DNA of 64,000 bases from Akkermansiaceae bacterium UBA2381 (GTDB lineage Bacteria; Verrucomicrobiota; Verrucomicrobiia; Verrucomicrobiales; DEV007), in contig DDSV01000018.1 in assembly GCA_002344215.1 (NCBI GenBank), positions 160,879 through 224,878 on the forward strand, read 5' to 3'. A model generated the notes under the pieces. That model ran no database searches. It was not told the DNA's origin and saw nothing but the letters and a program-made list of their open reading frames with translations. Position 1 is the stretch's first letter; every line of letters starts with the position of its first letter. Made by a program: the position numbers and the translations under genes. Below, piece after piece: positions 11,038 to 19,288 of this stretch.

Positions 11038-11072
11038 TTGATATTTACCATTATTACTATAATTTTGGTAAA
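11038..11072 (+). promoter_or_regulatory. Putative promoter with operator-like dyad at the exporter start
   Basis: In an AT-rich stretch there is a perfect -10 box TATAAT (11058-11063) with a TTGATA (11038-11043) 14 bp upstream. An exact inverted repeat TTTACCA (11044-11050) / TGGTAAA (11066-11072) encloses the -10 box and ends on the first base of the exporter's ATG. The start point would fall only a few bases before the ATG, giving an almost leaderless transcript. The promoter call is an inference; the dyad is seen directly. Confidence 0.45.
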
Positions 11073-13270
11073 TGCATCTGAGTTCTGACGACCCCCTTCT
11101 GGCAGCCCTGATTTTCTTCGGCAAGCTCCACTCCCGCGCGGTAAACGCCGCCGGAGCGGTCCAGGGGCTTCCCCTGGTTGATGGTCGATTGACCCCGTCA
11201 CTTTTCCCGCGCGCTGCCTCCCGTTGCGGGTTTGAATCCCGTCTTGTCCACCGCTCGCTCAAGGGGATCCATCCTGCCACCCTTCCGGTCGTTCTGATTC
11301 TTCATGACAACGAAGCGGTCATCCTGACTTCCCTGCCAAAGAAAGGGGATGCCGAGATGATCGTCTTGAGCAGCGGCAGCGGGGTTCAGACGATTTCAAG
11401 AGGAGAACTCGAGAAGGCCTACAGCGGTATCGCCATTTTTGTAAAGCCATCCTACGAGTTCGAAAAACGTTCCGACTTCAACGCAAAGACGCTCGGGAAG
11501 AACTGGTTTTGGGGCACGCTCTGGCGCTTCAAGAGCTTCTATGCGCGGGTCTGCCTCTCCAGTCTTGTCATCAATATTCTCGCCCTCGCCTCATCGGTCT
11601 TTGTGATGAACGTGTATGATCGCGTCGTCCCCAACGAGGCGGTCGATACGCTATACGTCCTCGCCATTGGGGTTCTCATCGCTTACCTCTTCGAGTTCGG
11701 ACTGAAGACCCTGCGGACCTTCTTTGTCGACCGCGCCGGTCACCGCATCGATCTCATTCTCGGCAGCGAGATTTACAGCCGCATCCTCGGGATGCGATAC
11801 AACGACAGGCCCGCTTCGTCGGGCGCACTCGCGAGCCAGGCACGATCCTACGAGACACTGCGCGAGTTCTTTACCAGCGCGACTGTGGCGGCGCTCGCCG
11901 ACCTTCCCTTTGTGGTGATTTTTGCCGGGGTCATCTTTCTCCTCGGAGGATTCTTTGTGGCGATTCCAGTGCTGACAGGACTGGCCCTCGCCTTCCTCGT
12001 CGGAGTGCTCATGCAGATTCCGATTAACCGCGCCGTGGCGCAATCCTATCATTCCTCTAATCAGCGGCAGGCTCTCTTCGTCGAGGGTATCCAGGCGCTT
12101 GAACAAATCAAGGCGACCCGGTCCGAGTCGGAGATGCAGGCCCGGATGGAGGAGACCCTCCACGTCTCTTCCAAAGCCGAAGTGAAGTCGCGGGGCTATT
12201 CGCACCTCGCGATGAATCTGACCTCGCTCTTCCAGTCCCTCGTCTCGACCGCGATCATCATCGCGGCATTCTATCAGGTATCCGAAGAGAAAATGACGAT
12301 GGGAGCCATGATCGCCTGCGTCATGCTCTCGGGACGGGCGATGGCGCCGATGGCGCTGGTGGCTTCCCTTCTGACACGCCTGCAACAGTCGCGCCGTTCC
12401 CTGATGGGTCTGAATCAGATCATGGAAATGCCGGTCGAACGGGACGAGCGCGGAGCCCGCTATCTCTCGGTGCAATCCTTTCAGCCCGATCTTCGCCTCG
12501 AGAATCTCAGGTTCGCCTACTCCCCCGACAGCCAGCCTGTCCTCGACGGGATCAATCTTTCCATCAAGGCGGGAGAGCGTGTCGCCATCCTCGGTCGCGT
12601 GGGATCCGGTAAAAGCTCGCTTCTCCGCATGCTGATGGGCTTGCAGAGTCCGTCCGACGGACTCATCAGCATTTCCGGCATCGACATCCGGCAGTTTGAT
12701 CCCGCCGATCTCCGCCGCCGCGTCGGTTATGTCTCTCAGGATCTAAGGCTTCTCTACGGATCTTTGCGCTCGAATCTCAAAGCCGGTTGTCCCTGGGTCG
12801 ATGACGCCGCGCTGCTCAAGGCGATTGAAACGGTCGGGCTCGCCGGATTTATCCGTTCCCTCCCGCGCGGGATCGACCAGCCCGTCTCCGAGGGGGGTCA
12901 ATCGCTCTCGGGCGGACAGAGGCAGTCCATCGCCATTGCGAGAGCGCTGATCGAAGAACCCGAACTCCTCATTTTCGACGAACCCACCAGCGCAATGGAT
13001 CAACAGAGCGAAATGTATTTTCTCGGGAAGCTGGATCAATATCTCCGTGAGGATCCTCTGCGCACCCTCGTGGTTGCGACCCACAAACGTTCTGTCCTCG
13101 CGATCGTGAACCGTGTTGTCGTCATCGAAAATGGCAAAGTGGTTGCCGACGGACCCAAGGATGAAGTGATCCGTCAGGAAGCCCGGCAAGCTGCCGCCGC
13201 TGCCGAGCCGGCAAACGTCAATCGCACCAGCGCCTCCCGAACCCTTGCCGAACTCGGCCTTCCCTCCTGA
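11072..13270 (+). CDS. Type I secretion ABC transporter (LapB/LssB-like permease-ATPase)
   Basis: This 732-residue inner-membrane exporter would use ATP hydrolysis to drive adhesin secretion straight across both membranes. Residues 1-130 are a C39-like domain (GLPLVDGRLTP, FPRAASR) without the catalytic cysteine, typical of RTX exporters that dock the substrate but do not cleave it. A six-helix membrane domain follows (about 155-440), then an ATPase domain with Walker A GRVGSGKSS (about 508), signature LSGGQ (about 612), Walker B LLIFDEP and an H-loop ATHKR. The ATG at 11072 keeps the whole C39-like domain. The adaptor gene follows after 14 bp, so the two form an operon. The family assignment is secure. 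The link to the upstream adhesin rests on adjacency. Confidence 0.93.
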   Translation: MHLSSDDPLLAALIFFGKLHSRAVNAAGAVQGLPLVDGRLTPSLFPRAASRCGFESRLVHRSLKGIHPATLPVVLILHDNEAVILTSLPKKGDAEMIVLSSGSGVQTISRGELEKAYSGIAIFVKPSYEFEKRSDFNAKTLGKNWFWGTLWRFKSFYARVCLSSLVINILALASSVFVMNVYDRVVPNEAVDTLYVLAIGVLIAYLFEFGLKTLRTFFVDRAGHRIDLILGSEIYSRILGMRYNDRPASSGALASQARSYETLREFFTSATVAALADLPFVVIFAGVIFLLGGFFVAIPVLTGLALAFLVGVLMQIPINRAVAQSYHSSNQRQALFVEGIQALEQIKATRSESEMQARMEETLHVSSKAEVKSRGYSHLAMNLTSLFQSLVSTAIIIAAFYQVSEEKMTMGAMIACVMLSGRAMAPMALVASLLTRLQQSRRSLMGLNQIMEMPVERDERGARYLSVQSFQPDLRLENLRFAYSPDSQPVLDGINLSIKAGERVAILGRVGSGKSSLLRMLMGLQSPSDGLISISGIDIRQFDPADLRRRVGYVSQDLRLLYGSLRSNLKAGCPWVDDAALLKAIETVGLAGFIRSLPRGIDQPVSEGGQSLSGGQRQSIAIARALIEEPELLIFDEPTSAMDQQSEMYFLGKLDQYLREDPLRTLVVATHKRSVLAIVNRVVVIENGKVVADGPKDEVIRQEARQAAAAAEPANVNRTSASRTLAELGLPS

Positions 13271-13284
13271 ACCGATTTTTTCCC

Positions 13285-14520
13285 ATGAATCCAACCGACA
13301 CCACCATGGAGCAGGCCAAAACGGTCCTTCGACGGGAAGACCTTGAGTATGTGCAAAACGCGCGGGCTGCGGTCAGGGGGGACAGTTTCGCCGGGGCCAA
13401 TTTGCTTCTTTTCGGAATCATCGCTGCCGTCGTCGCGTTTGTTGCCTGGGCCGCCAACGCGATGATTGATGAAGTCACCAAAGGACAGGGAAAAGTGATC
13501 CCTTCCTCATCCATCCAGACGATTCAGAACCTCGAGGGTGGCATCGTCGCGGAGATCTTTATCAGCGAAGGCAGCCGGGTAGAAAAAGACGAGGTCATCG
13601 TGCGTATCGACGACACTCAGAGCGGATCGAGCTATCGGGAGAACCTTGCGAAAAGCCAGGCTCTCAATGCGGCCCTCGCGCGCCTCGATGCCGAGGCCAA
13701 ACAGCTCAATGATCTCGTCTTTCCGGCTGAGATCGCGAAAAGTCGCAAGGATCTCGTTGAGCGCGAAACCTCCCTGTTTGAAAAACGCCGTAGCGATCTG
13801 GCCGAACAACGCGCCATCATCGACCGAAGCCTGAAGCTCGCGTCGGACGAACTCACCATGACCGTCCCTCTGGTGCAAAAGGGAATCGTCTCACGTGTCG
13901 AACAACTCCGCCTTGAGCGCGAAGTCAACGAACTCGAAGGGCAGCTCAAGGATCTCGTCGGAACCCGTCAGCGGGAGGCGATGGAGCAGTACAATGAAAT
14001 CCGCGCCCAGGCCGAGGAGTTGAATGAAATGCTCCAGGGCCGCGAAGACCGCGTCCAGCGCACCTCCGTTCGCTCGCCCATCGCCGGAACGGTGAACAAG
14101 ATCTACATGAACACGATCGGTGGCGTCGTCCAGCCGGGTGAGCCCATTGCCGACATCGTGCCCGAGAACGAGACTCTGCTCGTTGAGGCGAAGATCCGGC
14201 CGTCGGATATTGCCTTTCTCAGTCCCGGTCAGGAGGCGACCCTGAAATTTTCAGCCTACGACTTCTCCATCTACGGAGGCCTCAAAGGCACCGTTGAAAA
14301 CATCAGCGCCGACACGATTCAGGACGAAGTGGACAAGGAGCATTACTATATGATCAAGGTCCGCAACGACCTGGGCAAACTCGTCAAGGACGGTCGCGAG
14401 CTTCCCATCATTCCCGGGATGGTCGTTGAAGTCGATGTGCTCACCGGTCGCCGCACCGTGCTGCAATACCTCACCAAGCCTTTCCACCGCATGCGTTTTA
14501 ATGCGCTGCGGGAGCGGTGA
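13285..14520 (+). CDS. Type I secretion membrane fusion protein, HlyD family
   Basis: This 411-residue periplasmic adaptor links the ABC exporter to a TolC-like outer-membrane channel. It has a short cytoplasmic N-terminus, one membrane helix (about residues 40-58), a biotinyl-lipoyl-like half (IQNLEGGIVAEI), a long charged coiled coil (about 110-265), the second lipoyl half (VRSPIAGTVN) and a beta-barrel with the family motif PGMVVEVDVLTGRRTVLQYL near the C-terminus. The start at 13285 follows the exporter stop by 14 bp. No TolC homolog is in the window, so that component must be encoded elsewhere. Length and architecture match LapC/HlyD proteins. Confidence 0.93.
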   Translation: MNPTDTTMEQAKTVLRREDLEYVQNARAAVRGDSFAGANLLLFGIIAAVVAFVAWAANAMIDEVTKGQGKVIPSSSIQTIQNLEGGIVAEIFISEGSRVEKDEVIVRIDDTQSGSSYRENLAKSQALNAALARLDAEAKQLNDLVFPAEIAKSRKDLVERETSLFEKRRSDLAEQRAIIDRSLKLASDELTMTVPLVQKGIVSRVEQLRLEREVNELEGQLKDLVGTRQREAMEQYNEIRAQAEELNEMLQGREDRVQRTSVRSPIAGTVNKIYMNTIGGVVQPGEPIADIVPENETLLVEAKIRPSDIAFLSPGQEATLKFSAYDFSIYGGLKGTVENISADTIQDEVDKEHYYMIKVRNDLGKLVKDGRELPIIPGMVVEVDVLTGRRTVLQYLTKPFHRMRFNALRER

Positions 14521-14580
14521 GGAGGAGAAAATTGGATGGTCGGGATCCTTCGTCGATGATTATCATTTCTCAGGATTCCA

Positions 14581-14726
14581 TGCACCAAAGGTGCATTTGA
14601 GCGCAAAGACTCCCGAGTTTTAGGCCGCCCTTTCAGGGCTCCACTTCTATTGTGGGGTCACCGCGAACCCGGGGCGTTGCCCCGGGCTACGATAGGGCGC
14701 ACCTTTGGCGCTCCTGGCGAAGGTGC
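14581..14726. repeat. Cluster of intergenic hairpins including a GTAG-type REP element
   Basis: This lies in the gap between convergent genes (14520 and 14772). It holds five inverted repeats in a row: TGCACC/GGTGCA (14581-14595), GCCC/GGGC (14627-14639), CCAC/GTGG (14641-14655), CCCGGGG/CCCCGGG (14668-14686) and GCACCTT/AAGGTGC (14699-14726). On the minus strand the strongest hairpin is preceded by GTAG, the tetranucleotide typical of RAYT-associated REPs. It may also stop transcription in both directions. Confidence 0.6.
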
Positions 14727-14771
14727 AAAGGTCGACGTAAAGGGGCGATTCGCACGCCTACTAAGTTCCCC

Positions 14772-15998
14772 TTACTGCGCCAGCCCAAACGCCGCGTGCG
14801 TGACCCGGGCGGCCTCGTCGATCTGTCCCTCGGCCACGGTCACGGTGATTTTGATTTCCGAGGTGGAGATCATCTCGATATTGATTCCCCCTTCGGAGAG
14901 AGCCTTGAACATCTGTGCGGCGACACCGGAGTGGGAGCGCATCCCGATCCCGACGACGCTGAGTTTGGCGATGCCGTCCTGAGCCTCGAGGGTTACTCCT
15001 TCACCGAGCTGGGGCAGAACAGGACGGAGGACCGCTTCGGCTTTGGCGACGTCGTCTTTGTGCACCGTGAAGGAGATGTCGGTGATGCCCGTCTTCGACA
15101 CGTTCTGGACGATCATGTCGACGAGGATGTTGGCGTCGGCGACCGCGCCGAAAATCTTGCCGGCGGTTCCGGGGAGGTCTTTCACTCCGGCGATGGTCAC
15201 TTTGGCCTGGGCTTTCTCCAGACTGACGCCGCGGATGACAACGGATTCCATACTCATGTTTTCTTCTCGGACTAAAGTGCCGGGGTTGTTGTTGAGGCTG
15301 CTGCGAACTTCAAAACGGACTCCAAATTTTTTGGCGAACTCAACGGAGCGCGACTGCATCACCTTGGTGCCCGAACTCGCCATCTCGAGGAGCTCGTCGT
15401 AGCTGATCTCATCGAGTTTTTTCGCCTCGGGTACGACGCGCGGGTCGCAGGTGTAGACACCGTCGACATCGGTAAAAATCTGACAGAGATCGGCATCGAC
15501 CGCTGCCGCCATCGCGATTGCGGTGAGGTCCGAACCGCCGCGACCGAGCGTGGTGATTTTGCCATCCCGGGTTTGACCCTGGAAGCCGGCGAGGATGACG
15601 ATGTTTCCGTCGTCGAGGAGCTGGTGCACTCCGGCCGGGGAAATGTTGGAAATGCGTGCCTTCGTGTGGACGCCGTCGGTCTCGATCCCGGCTTGTGCAC
15701 CGGTCAGGGAGACGGCCTTGGCTCCCATGGCATTCAGGGCCATCGCGGTGAGAGCAATCGTGGTCTGCTCGCCGGTGGAAAGAAGCACGTCCATCTCACG
15801 CTCGGTGGGATGTTTCCCCTCGCCGGTGACCTGCTCTGCCAATTCAATGAGGCGGTTGGTGACGCCGGCCATGGCCGAAACGACGGCGATGACCTGATTG
15901 CCCGCATCCCGCGTCTCAATGATTCTCCGTGCGACATTCATGATGCGCTCCGGGGTGCCGACCGAGGTGCCGCCGTATTTCTGGACGATGAGGCTCAC
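14772..15998 (-). CDS. lysC: Aspartate kinase
   Basis: This 408-residue enzyme phosphorylates L-aspartate, the first step toward lysine, threonine and methionine. The N-terminal amino-acid kinase domain begins with KYGGTS and contains the conserved TVSAM-like VVSAMAGVTN and the GRGGSDLTA motif. Two ACT domains follow (about residues 265-408), the expected sites of allosteric feedback by amino acids. An internal Met (NMSMES) sits at the kinase/ACT border, where some relatives start a separate regulatory subunit; whether that happens here is unknown. It lies 48 bp after cutA and may be co-transcribed. No riboswitch fits in that gap. Confidence 0.96.
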   Translation of the reverse strand: MSLIVQKYGGTSVGTPERIMNVARRIIETRDAGNQVIAVVSAMAGVTNRLIELAEQVTGEGKHPTEREMDVLLSTGEQTTIALTAMALNAMGAKAVSLTGAQAGIETDGVHTKARISNISPAGVHQLLDDGNIVILAGFQGQTRDGKITTLGRGGSDLTAIAMAAAVDADLCQIFTDVDGVYTCDPRVVPEAKKLDEISYDELLEMASSGTKVMQSRSVEFAKKFGVRFEVRSSLNNNPGTLVREENMSMESVVIRGVSLEKAQAKVTIAGVKDLPGTAGKIFGAVADANILVDMIVQNVSKTGITDISFTVHKDDVAKAEAVLRPVLPQLGEGVTLEAQDGIAKLSVVGIGMRSHSGVAAQMFKALSEGGINIEMISTSEIKITVTVAEGQIDEAARVTHAAFGLAQ

Positions 15999-16046
15999 TG
16001 TTTCTTGGGGAGGGGGTTCCGTGAAATGACGGGTGAGACATATGCC

Positions 16047-16424
16047 TCAGGAACCGGCATTGTCCAACGCCGTTTCATCCATTCCCCCCACACTTTCCCT
16101 GACCCATTGGAAGTATCGTGCCGAGCCTGCTTCGGGAGTGAGGATGAGAATCTCGGGCACCTCGTAGGGATGATGGGTTTGCAGCCAGGCCTCAAGTTCC
16201 TCGAGACGGCCCCGGGTCGTCTTGATCATGGCGACGGCCTCGGCCTCAATCTGCGTTTCGCCCTGCCATCGATAGATGGACTCCACCGCGGGAGAGACAT
16301 TCACGCAGGCCGCGAGTTGCGAATCAATCAATTGTGTGCCAATTTGTCTCGCCGTTTCGGCATCAGCAAAAGTCGTCAACAAGGTGACAATGTCGTTTTC
16401 GGTGCCGTTTTGTCTCTCTATCAT
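16047..16424 (-). CDS. cutA: Divalent-ion tolerance protein CutA
   Basis: This is a 125-residue trimeric cytoplasmic protein of the CutA1 family, linked to copper tolerance and of uncertain molecular role. Typical features are TTFADAETA, a conserved LAACVN, the IYRWQG motif with EAEA(V)AMIKT, and HPYEVPEI near the end. An upstream in-frame extension to 16994 is not homologous, so I place the start at the ATG at 16424, which gives the normal family length. The sensor kinase gene starts divergently 28 bp away. lysC follows on the same strand. Confidence 0.93.
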   Translation of the reverse strand: MIERQNGTENDIVTLLTTFADAETARQIGTQLIDSQLAACVNVSPAVESIYRWQGETQIEAEAVAMIKTTRGRLEELEAWLQTHHPYEVPEILILTPEAGSARYFQWVRESVGGMDETALDNAGS

Positions 16425-16451
16425 GGACGTTGGGAGCTGAGGGAAATCTGA

Positions 16452-17642
16452 ATGAATCCTGGAATCATCGACAAACTGATCGACCGGCTCGACAAGCTCG
16501 AGCCCGAGGAGATCCAGCGCATCGTTCTGAAGATCGTGCAGGAAAAGGGCTTCCTTGAAAAGGTTTTTGAAGTATTGCGCGAGGGCATCATCGTCACCGG
16601 GGCAAGAGATTCGATTCATTACATCAATCAGGCTGCCTGTGACTTCTTTGGCCTGGATCCGAAAAAGGCGATCCGGGGTAAAGTCTCGGACCTCTTTCCC
16701 GGCATCGAATGGAGCGAAGTCACGGGCACCGGCGGCAGCGTCAATCGCGATCTCGTGGTGCGATATCCCGAGCTTCGATATCTCAATTTCTACATTGCCC
16801 CGCTCGCGAGTCAGGATGCCGGCTTGCCCGACAATGAGTTGCTCGTCGGGTATGTCATCATTCTCCGCGACAACACCCGCAATCGCGAGCGGCAGATGAA
16901 AGAGATCGAGTCGGAGAAAATCGAAGCGGTCAAAAGCCTCGCCGCCGGAGTGGCCCACGAGATAGGAAACCCGCTCAACTCGCTCAACATCCATCTACAG
17001 GTGGTGGAGCGGAAGGTGAAAAAGCAGGTCGATCCCGCCGTCGCGACGGACCTGCTCGAATCGCTCGAGATTGCCCGCAACGAAATCAAGCGGCTCGACT
17101 TCATTGTCGAGAAATTCCTCAACGCTGTTCGTCCCTCGCGTCCGAACCCGCAGACGATCGATCTCAACGACCTCATCAAAGACGCGCTTAACTTTATCGG
17201 ACCCGAAGTCGCTGACCGGCGCATTGCCGTGACTCTCGAGCTTGGCGAAGAACTGCCGCTCCTCCATGTCGATCAGGACCAGATGAAGCAGGTCTTTTAC
17301 AACCTCATCCGCAACAGCTGCCAGGCCATGGGCACCAGCGGGGAACTGACGATACGCACCGGCCACACGGATGAAAACGTCTTCATCACCTTTGCCGACA
17401 ACGGCCCGGGAATTCCCGCCGATCAGGTGAGTCGCGTCTTTGAACCCTATTACACCACCAAGAAGACAGGGTCAGGGCTGGGTCTTCTCATCGTTCACCG
17501 CATCGTTCACGACCACGGCGGAGAGGTGGAGTTCAAGAGCCGCGAGGGCACCGGCACCGAGGTCACCGTGTTTCTTCCCCGGGCCGAGAAACTGAGGCGA
17601 TTTTTACCCGCGCGATCGGAACCCCAAGTCATCGATGTGTAG
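16452..17642 (+). CDS. PAS-domain sensor histidine kinase (NtrB-like)
   Basis: This 396-residue kinase has no membrane segments and is probably cytoplasmic. The order is an N-terminal helical stretch, a PAS domain (about residues 38-135), a HisKA dimerisation domain with H-box GVAHEIGNPLNS (His169), and an HATPase domain with N-box NLIRNSCQAM, G1 DNGPGIP and G2 GSGLGLLIV. The NtrB/AtoS-like layout fits the NtrC-type regulator that follows after 115 bp. Its signal cannot be read from the sequence. The stop codon overlaps the GTAG of a REP-like hairpin. Confidence 0.92.
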   Translation: MNPGIIDKLIDRLDKLEPEEIQRIVLKIVQEKGFLEKVFEVLREGIIVTGARDSIHYINQAACDFFGLDPKKAIRGKVSDLFPGIEWSEVTGTGGSVNRDLVVRYPELRYLNFYIAPLASQDAGLPDNELLVGYVIILRDNTRNRERQMKEIESEKIEAVKSLAAGVAHEIGNPLNSLNIHLQVVERKVKKQVDPAVATDLLESLEIARNEIKRLDFIVEKFLNAVRPSRPNPQTIDLNDLIKDALNFIGPEVADRRIAVTLELGEELPLLHVDQDQMKQVFYNLIRNSCQAMGTSGELTIRTGHTDENVFITFADNGPGIPADQVSRVFEPYYTTKKTGSGLGLLIVHRIVHDHGGEVEFKSREGTGTEVTVFLPRAEKLRRFLPARSEPQVIDV

Positions 17643-17754
17643 CGGCGAAGCCGCTGAGCGGTTTAGCAATTAGCTTTTTAGCCCTCCCCAACCGAAAACC
17701 TAGCCTCCCTTGTTCTAAAGCTAATTGCTTAGAAGCTAACCGCTAAAAAGCTAT
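17639..17754. repeat. REP-like hairpin and heptad TAGC/GCTA repeat cluster between kinase and regulator
   Basis: GTAG (17639-17642, sharing the kinase stop codon) is followed by CGGC/GCCG. Downstream, TAGC recurs every 7-8 bp (17664, 17671, 17679) and its complement GCTA every 7-8 bp on the right (17720, 17735, 17742, 17750, with a GCT at 17727). Three exact inverted pairs result: AGCAATTAGCTTT/AAAGCTAATTGCT (17665-17677 with 17717-17729), AGCGGTT(T)AGC/GCTAACCGCT (17657-17667 with 17735-17744) and AGCTTTTTAGC/GCTAAAAAGCT (17672-17682 with 17742-17752). The pairs cannot all form at once, so alternative RNA folds are possible. Confidence 0.7.
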
Positions 17755-17757
17755 TTC

Positions 17758-19155
17758 ATGGATTTCACCGAACACACCATCCTCATCGTCGATGACGAAA
17801 AGAACACCCGGGAGGGCTTGCGTCTCTCCCTCGAGGACGAGTTCGATGTCTACATCGCGGCCAACATCGCCGAGGCCGAGGAGGTTTTGAAAAACGAGTC
17901 TGTCGATGTGATGCTGACCGACCTCCGTCTCGGGGCCGAGAACGGAATGGATCTCATCACGAAGGCCCTCGCGAGGGCGAAGCCGCCGGTCTGTATTCTC
18001 ATGACCGCCTACGGTTCGGTGGATGTGGCGGTCGAGGCGATGAAGAAGGGCGCTTACGACTACGTGAGCAAACCGCTCAACATCGACGAACTCGAGATTG
18101 TCATCAAACGCGCGATCCGAAGCCGGAAGGTGGAGGAGGAGAACGTCGCCTTGAAAGCCCAGGTGACGGAACGCTACGGACTTGAAAACATTATTGGCCG
18201 GTCCCGGGCGATGCAGCCCATTTTTGAAACGATACGGCAGGTCGCCCCGACCCGGGCGACGGTGCTGATCGAGGGGGAGAGCGGAACAGGGAAGGAGCTC
18301 GTCGGAAAGGCCATCCACCATCTCAGCGGCCGGCCGAAGTCTAAGCTTGTCACGGTCCATTGCGCCGCTCTCAGCGAGCAGCTTCTTGAGAGTGAACTCT
18401 TCGGCCACGAACGCGGTGCCTTCACCGGGGCGATGGAGCGACGCATCGGACGTTTCGAAGAAGCCGATGGCGGCACCCTCTTTCTCGACGAGATCGGTGA
18501 GATTGATCTCAACACTCAGGTCAAACTGCTCCGTGCCATCGGTGAGCGGACCATCGAACGTCTCGGCTCTAACAAACCCATCAAGGTTGATGTCCGGGTC
18601 GTCGCCGCGACGAACAAGGATCTCAGTGGAATGGTGCGCGAGGGCACTTTTCGCGATGACCTTTTTTTCCGCCTCAATGTGGTCTCCGTCATGATGCCGC
18701 CGCTGCGGGATCGGAAGGAGGACATCGTTCTGCTCGTTGATGCCTTCCTCAGGGAATTCACCGAGGAGAACCGGAAATCTCCCATGGAGCTGACGACCGA
18801 GGCGGTGCAGGCGCTCCTCGACTATGACTGGCCCGGTAATGTCAGAGAGCTGCGCACCGTCATCGAGCACGGCGTGGTCATGTCGAACACCCCGAAAATT
18901 GGAGTACGGCATTTGCCGATGTTTCTTCGGGATGACTCACTCCGCGATTTGCGCGGCGGCGGGTCGTCGACAAAGGCGGCGCCGGCTCTGCCCCCCGAAC
19001 CCGTCGATCTCAACCTCGCCAAAATGGAGGAACGCCTCATTCATCTCGCTCTCGAGAAAACAGGAGACAACCGCACCGAAGCCGCGCGGTTGCTCGGGAT
19101 CTCACGACGGACGATGCAGCGCAAGCTGAAGGAGATGGGATTGGTGGAGGAGTGA
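17758..19155 (+). CDS. NtrC-family sigma-54-dependent response regulator
   Basis: This 465-residue transcription activator has a receiver domain (residues 4-120, phosphoacceptor Asp55 in MLTDLRLG, Lys in SKPLN), an AAA+ domain with Walker A GESGTGKE (about 172), the sigma-54 contact loop GAFTGA (about 220), Walker B GGTLFLDEIGE and an R-finger region, and a C-terminal Fis-type HTH (NRTEAARLLGISRRTMQRKL). It remodels RNA polymerase carrying sigma-54 at its target promoters. It is the likely partner of the kinase upstream. I did not find a convincing -24/-12 promoter in the window, so its regulon is unknown. Confidence 0.95.
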   Translation: MDFTEHTILIVDDEKNTREGLRLSLEDEFDVYIAANIAEAEEVLKNESVDVMLTDLRLGAENGMDLITKALARAKPPVCILMTAYGSVDVAVEAMKKGAYDYVSKPLNIDELEIVIKRAIRSRKVEEENVALKAQVTERYGLENIIGRSRAMQPIFETIRQVAPTRATVLIEGESGTGKELVGKAIHHLSGRPKSKLVTVHCAALSEQLLESELFGHERGAFTGAMERRIGRFEEADGGTLFLDEIGEIDLNTQVKLLRAIGERTIERLGSNKPIKVDVRVVAATNKDLSGMVREGTFRDDLFFRLNVVSVMMPPLRDRKEDIVLLVDAFLREFTEENRKSPMELTTEAVQALLDYDWPGNVRELRTVIEHGVVMSNTPKIGVRHLPMFLRDDSLRDLRGGGSSTKAAPALPPEPVDLNLAKMEERLIHLALEKTGDNRTEAARLLGISRRTMQRKLKEMGLVEE

Positions 19156-19262
19156 GGGGCTCAGGGATGAAGAGCTTGACCAAATACTTGACTCATGCTT
19201 GACATACTTCCGGTTGCTCCGCCCCCTTCCGAGATTAGGGACGCGCTAAGCATCTCCCGACA

Positions 19263-19286
19263 GGGTGCCATAAATTTTTTGCACCC
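19263..19286. terminator. Hairpin between convergent genes
   Basis: GGGTGC (19263-19268) and GCACCC (19281-19286) enclose an A/T-rich 12-base loop, immediately beside the potD stop and downstream of the response regulator. It could end leftward transcription of the pot operon or rightward transcription, but no long U-tract follows. Confidence 0.35.
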
Positions 19287-19288
19287 CG

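Noticed and set aside
11222..11256. tRNA-like T-arm (GCGGGTTTGAATCCCGT) inside the exporter gene
   Set aside because: No matching 5' acceptor strand or cloverleaf is found upstream, and the encoded residues match the conserved C39-like domain of T1SS ATPases.
15999..16046. Lysine riboswitch before lysC
   Set aside because: Only 48 bp separate lysC from cutA, too short for the riboswitch, and no conserved elements are seen.
16425..16994. Long in-frame extension of cutA over the sensor kinase gene
   Set aside because: The extension is the antisense of the kinase and has no similarity to CutA, which begins at the ATG at 16424.
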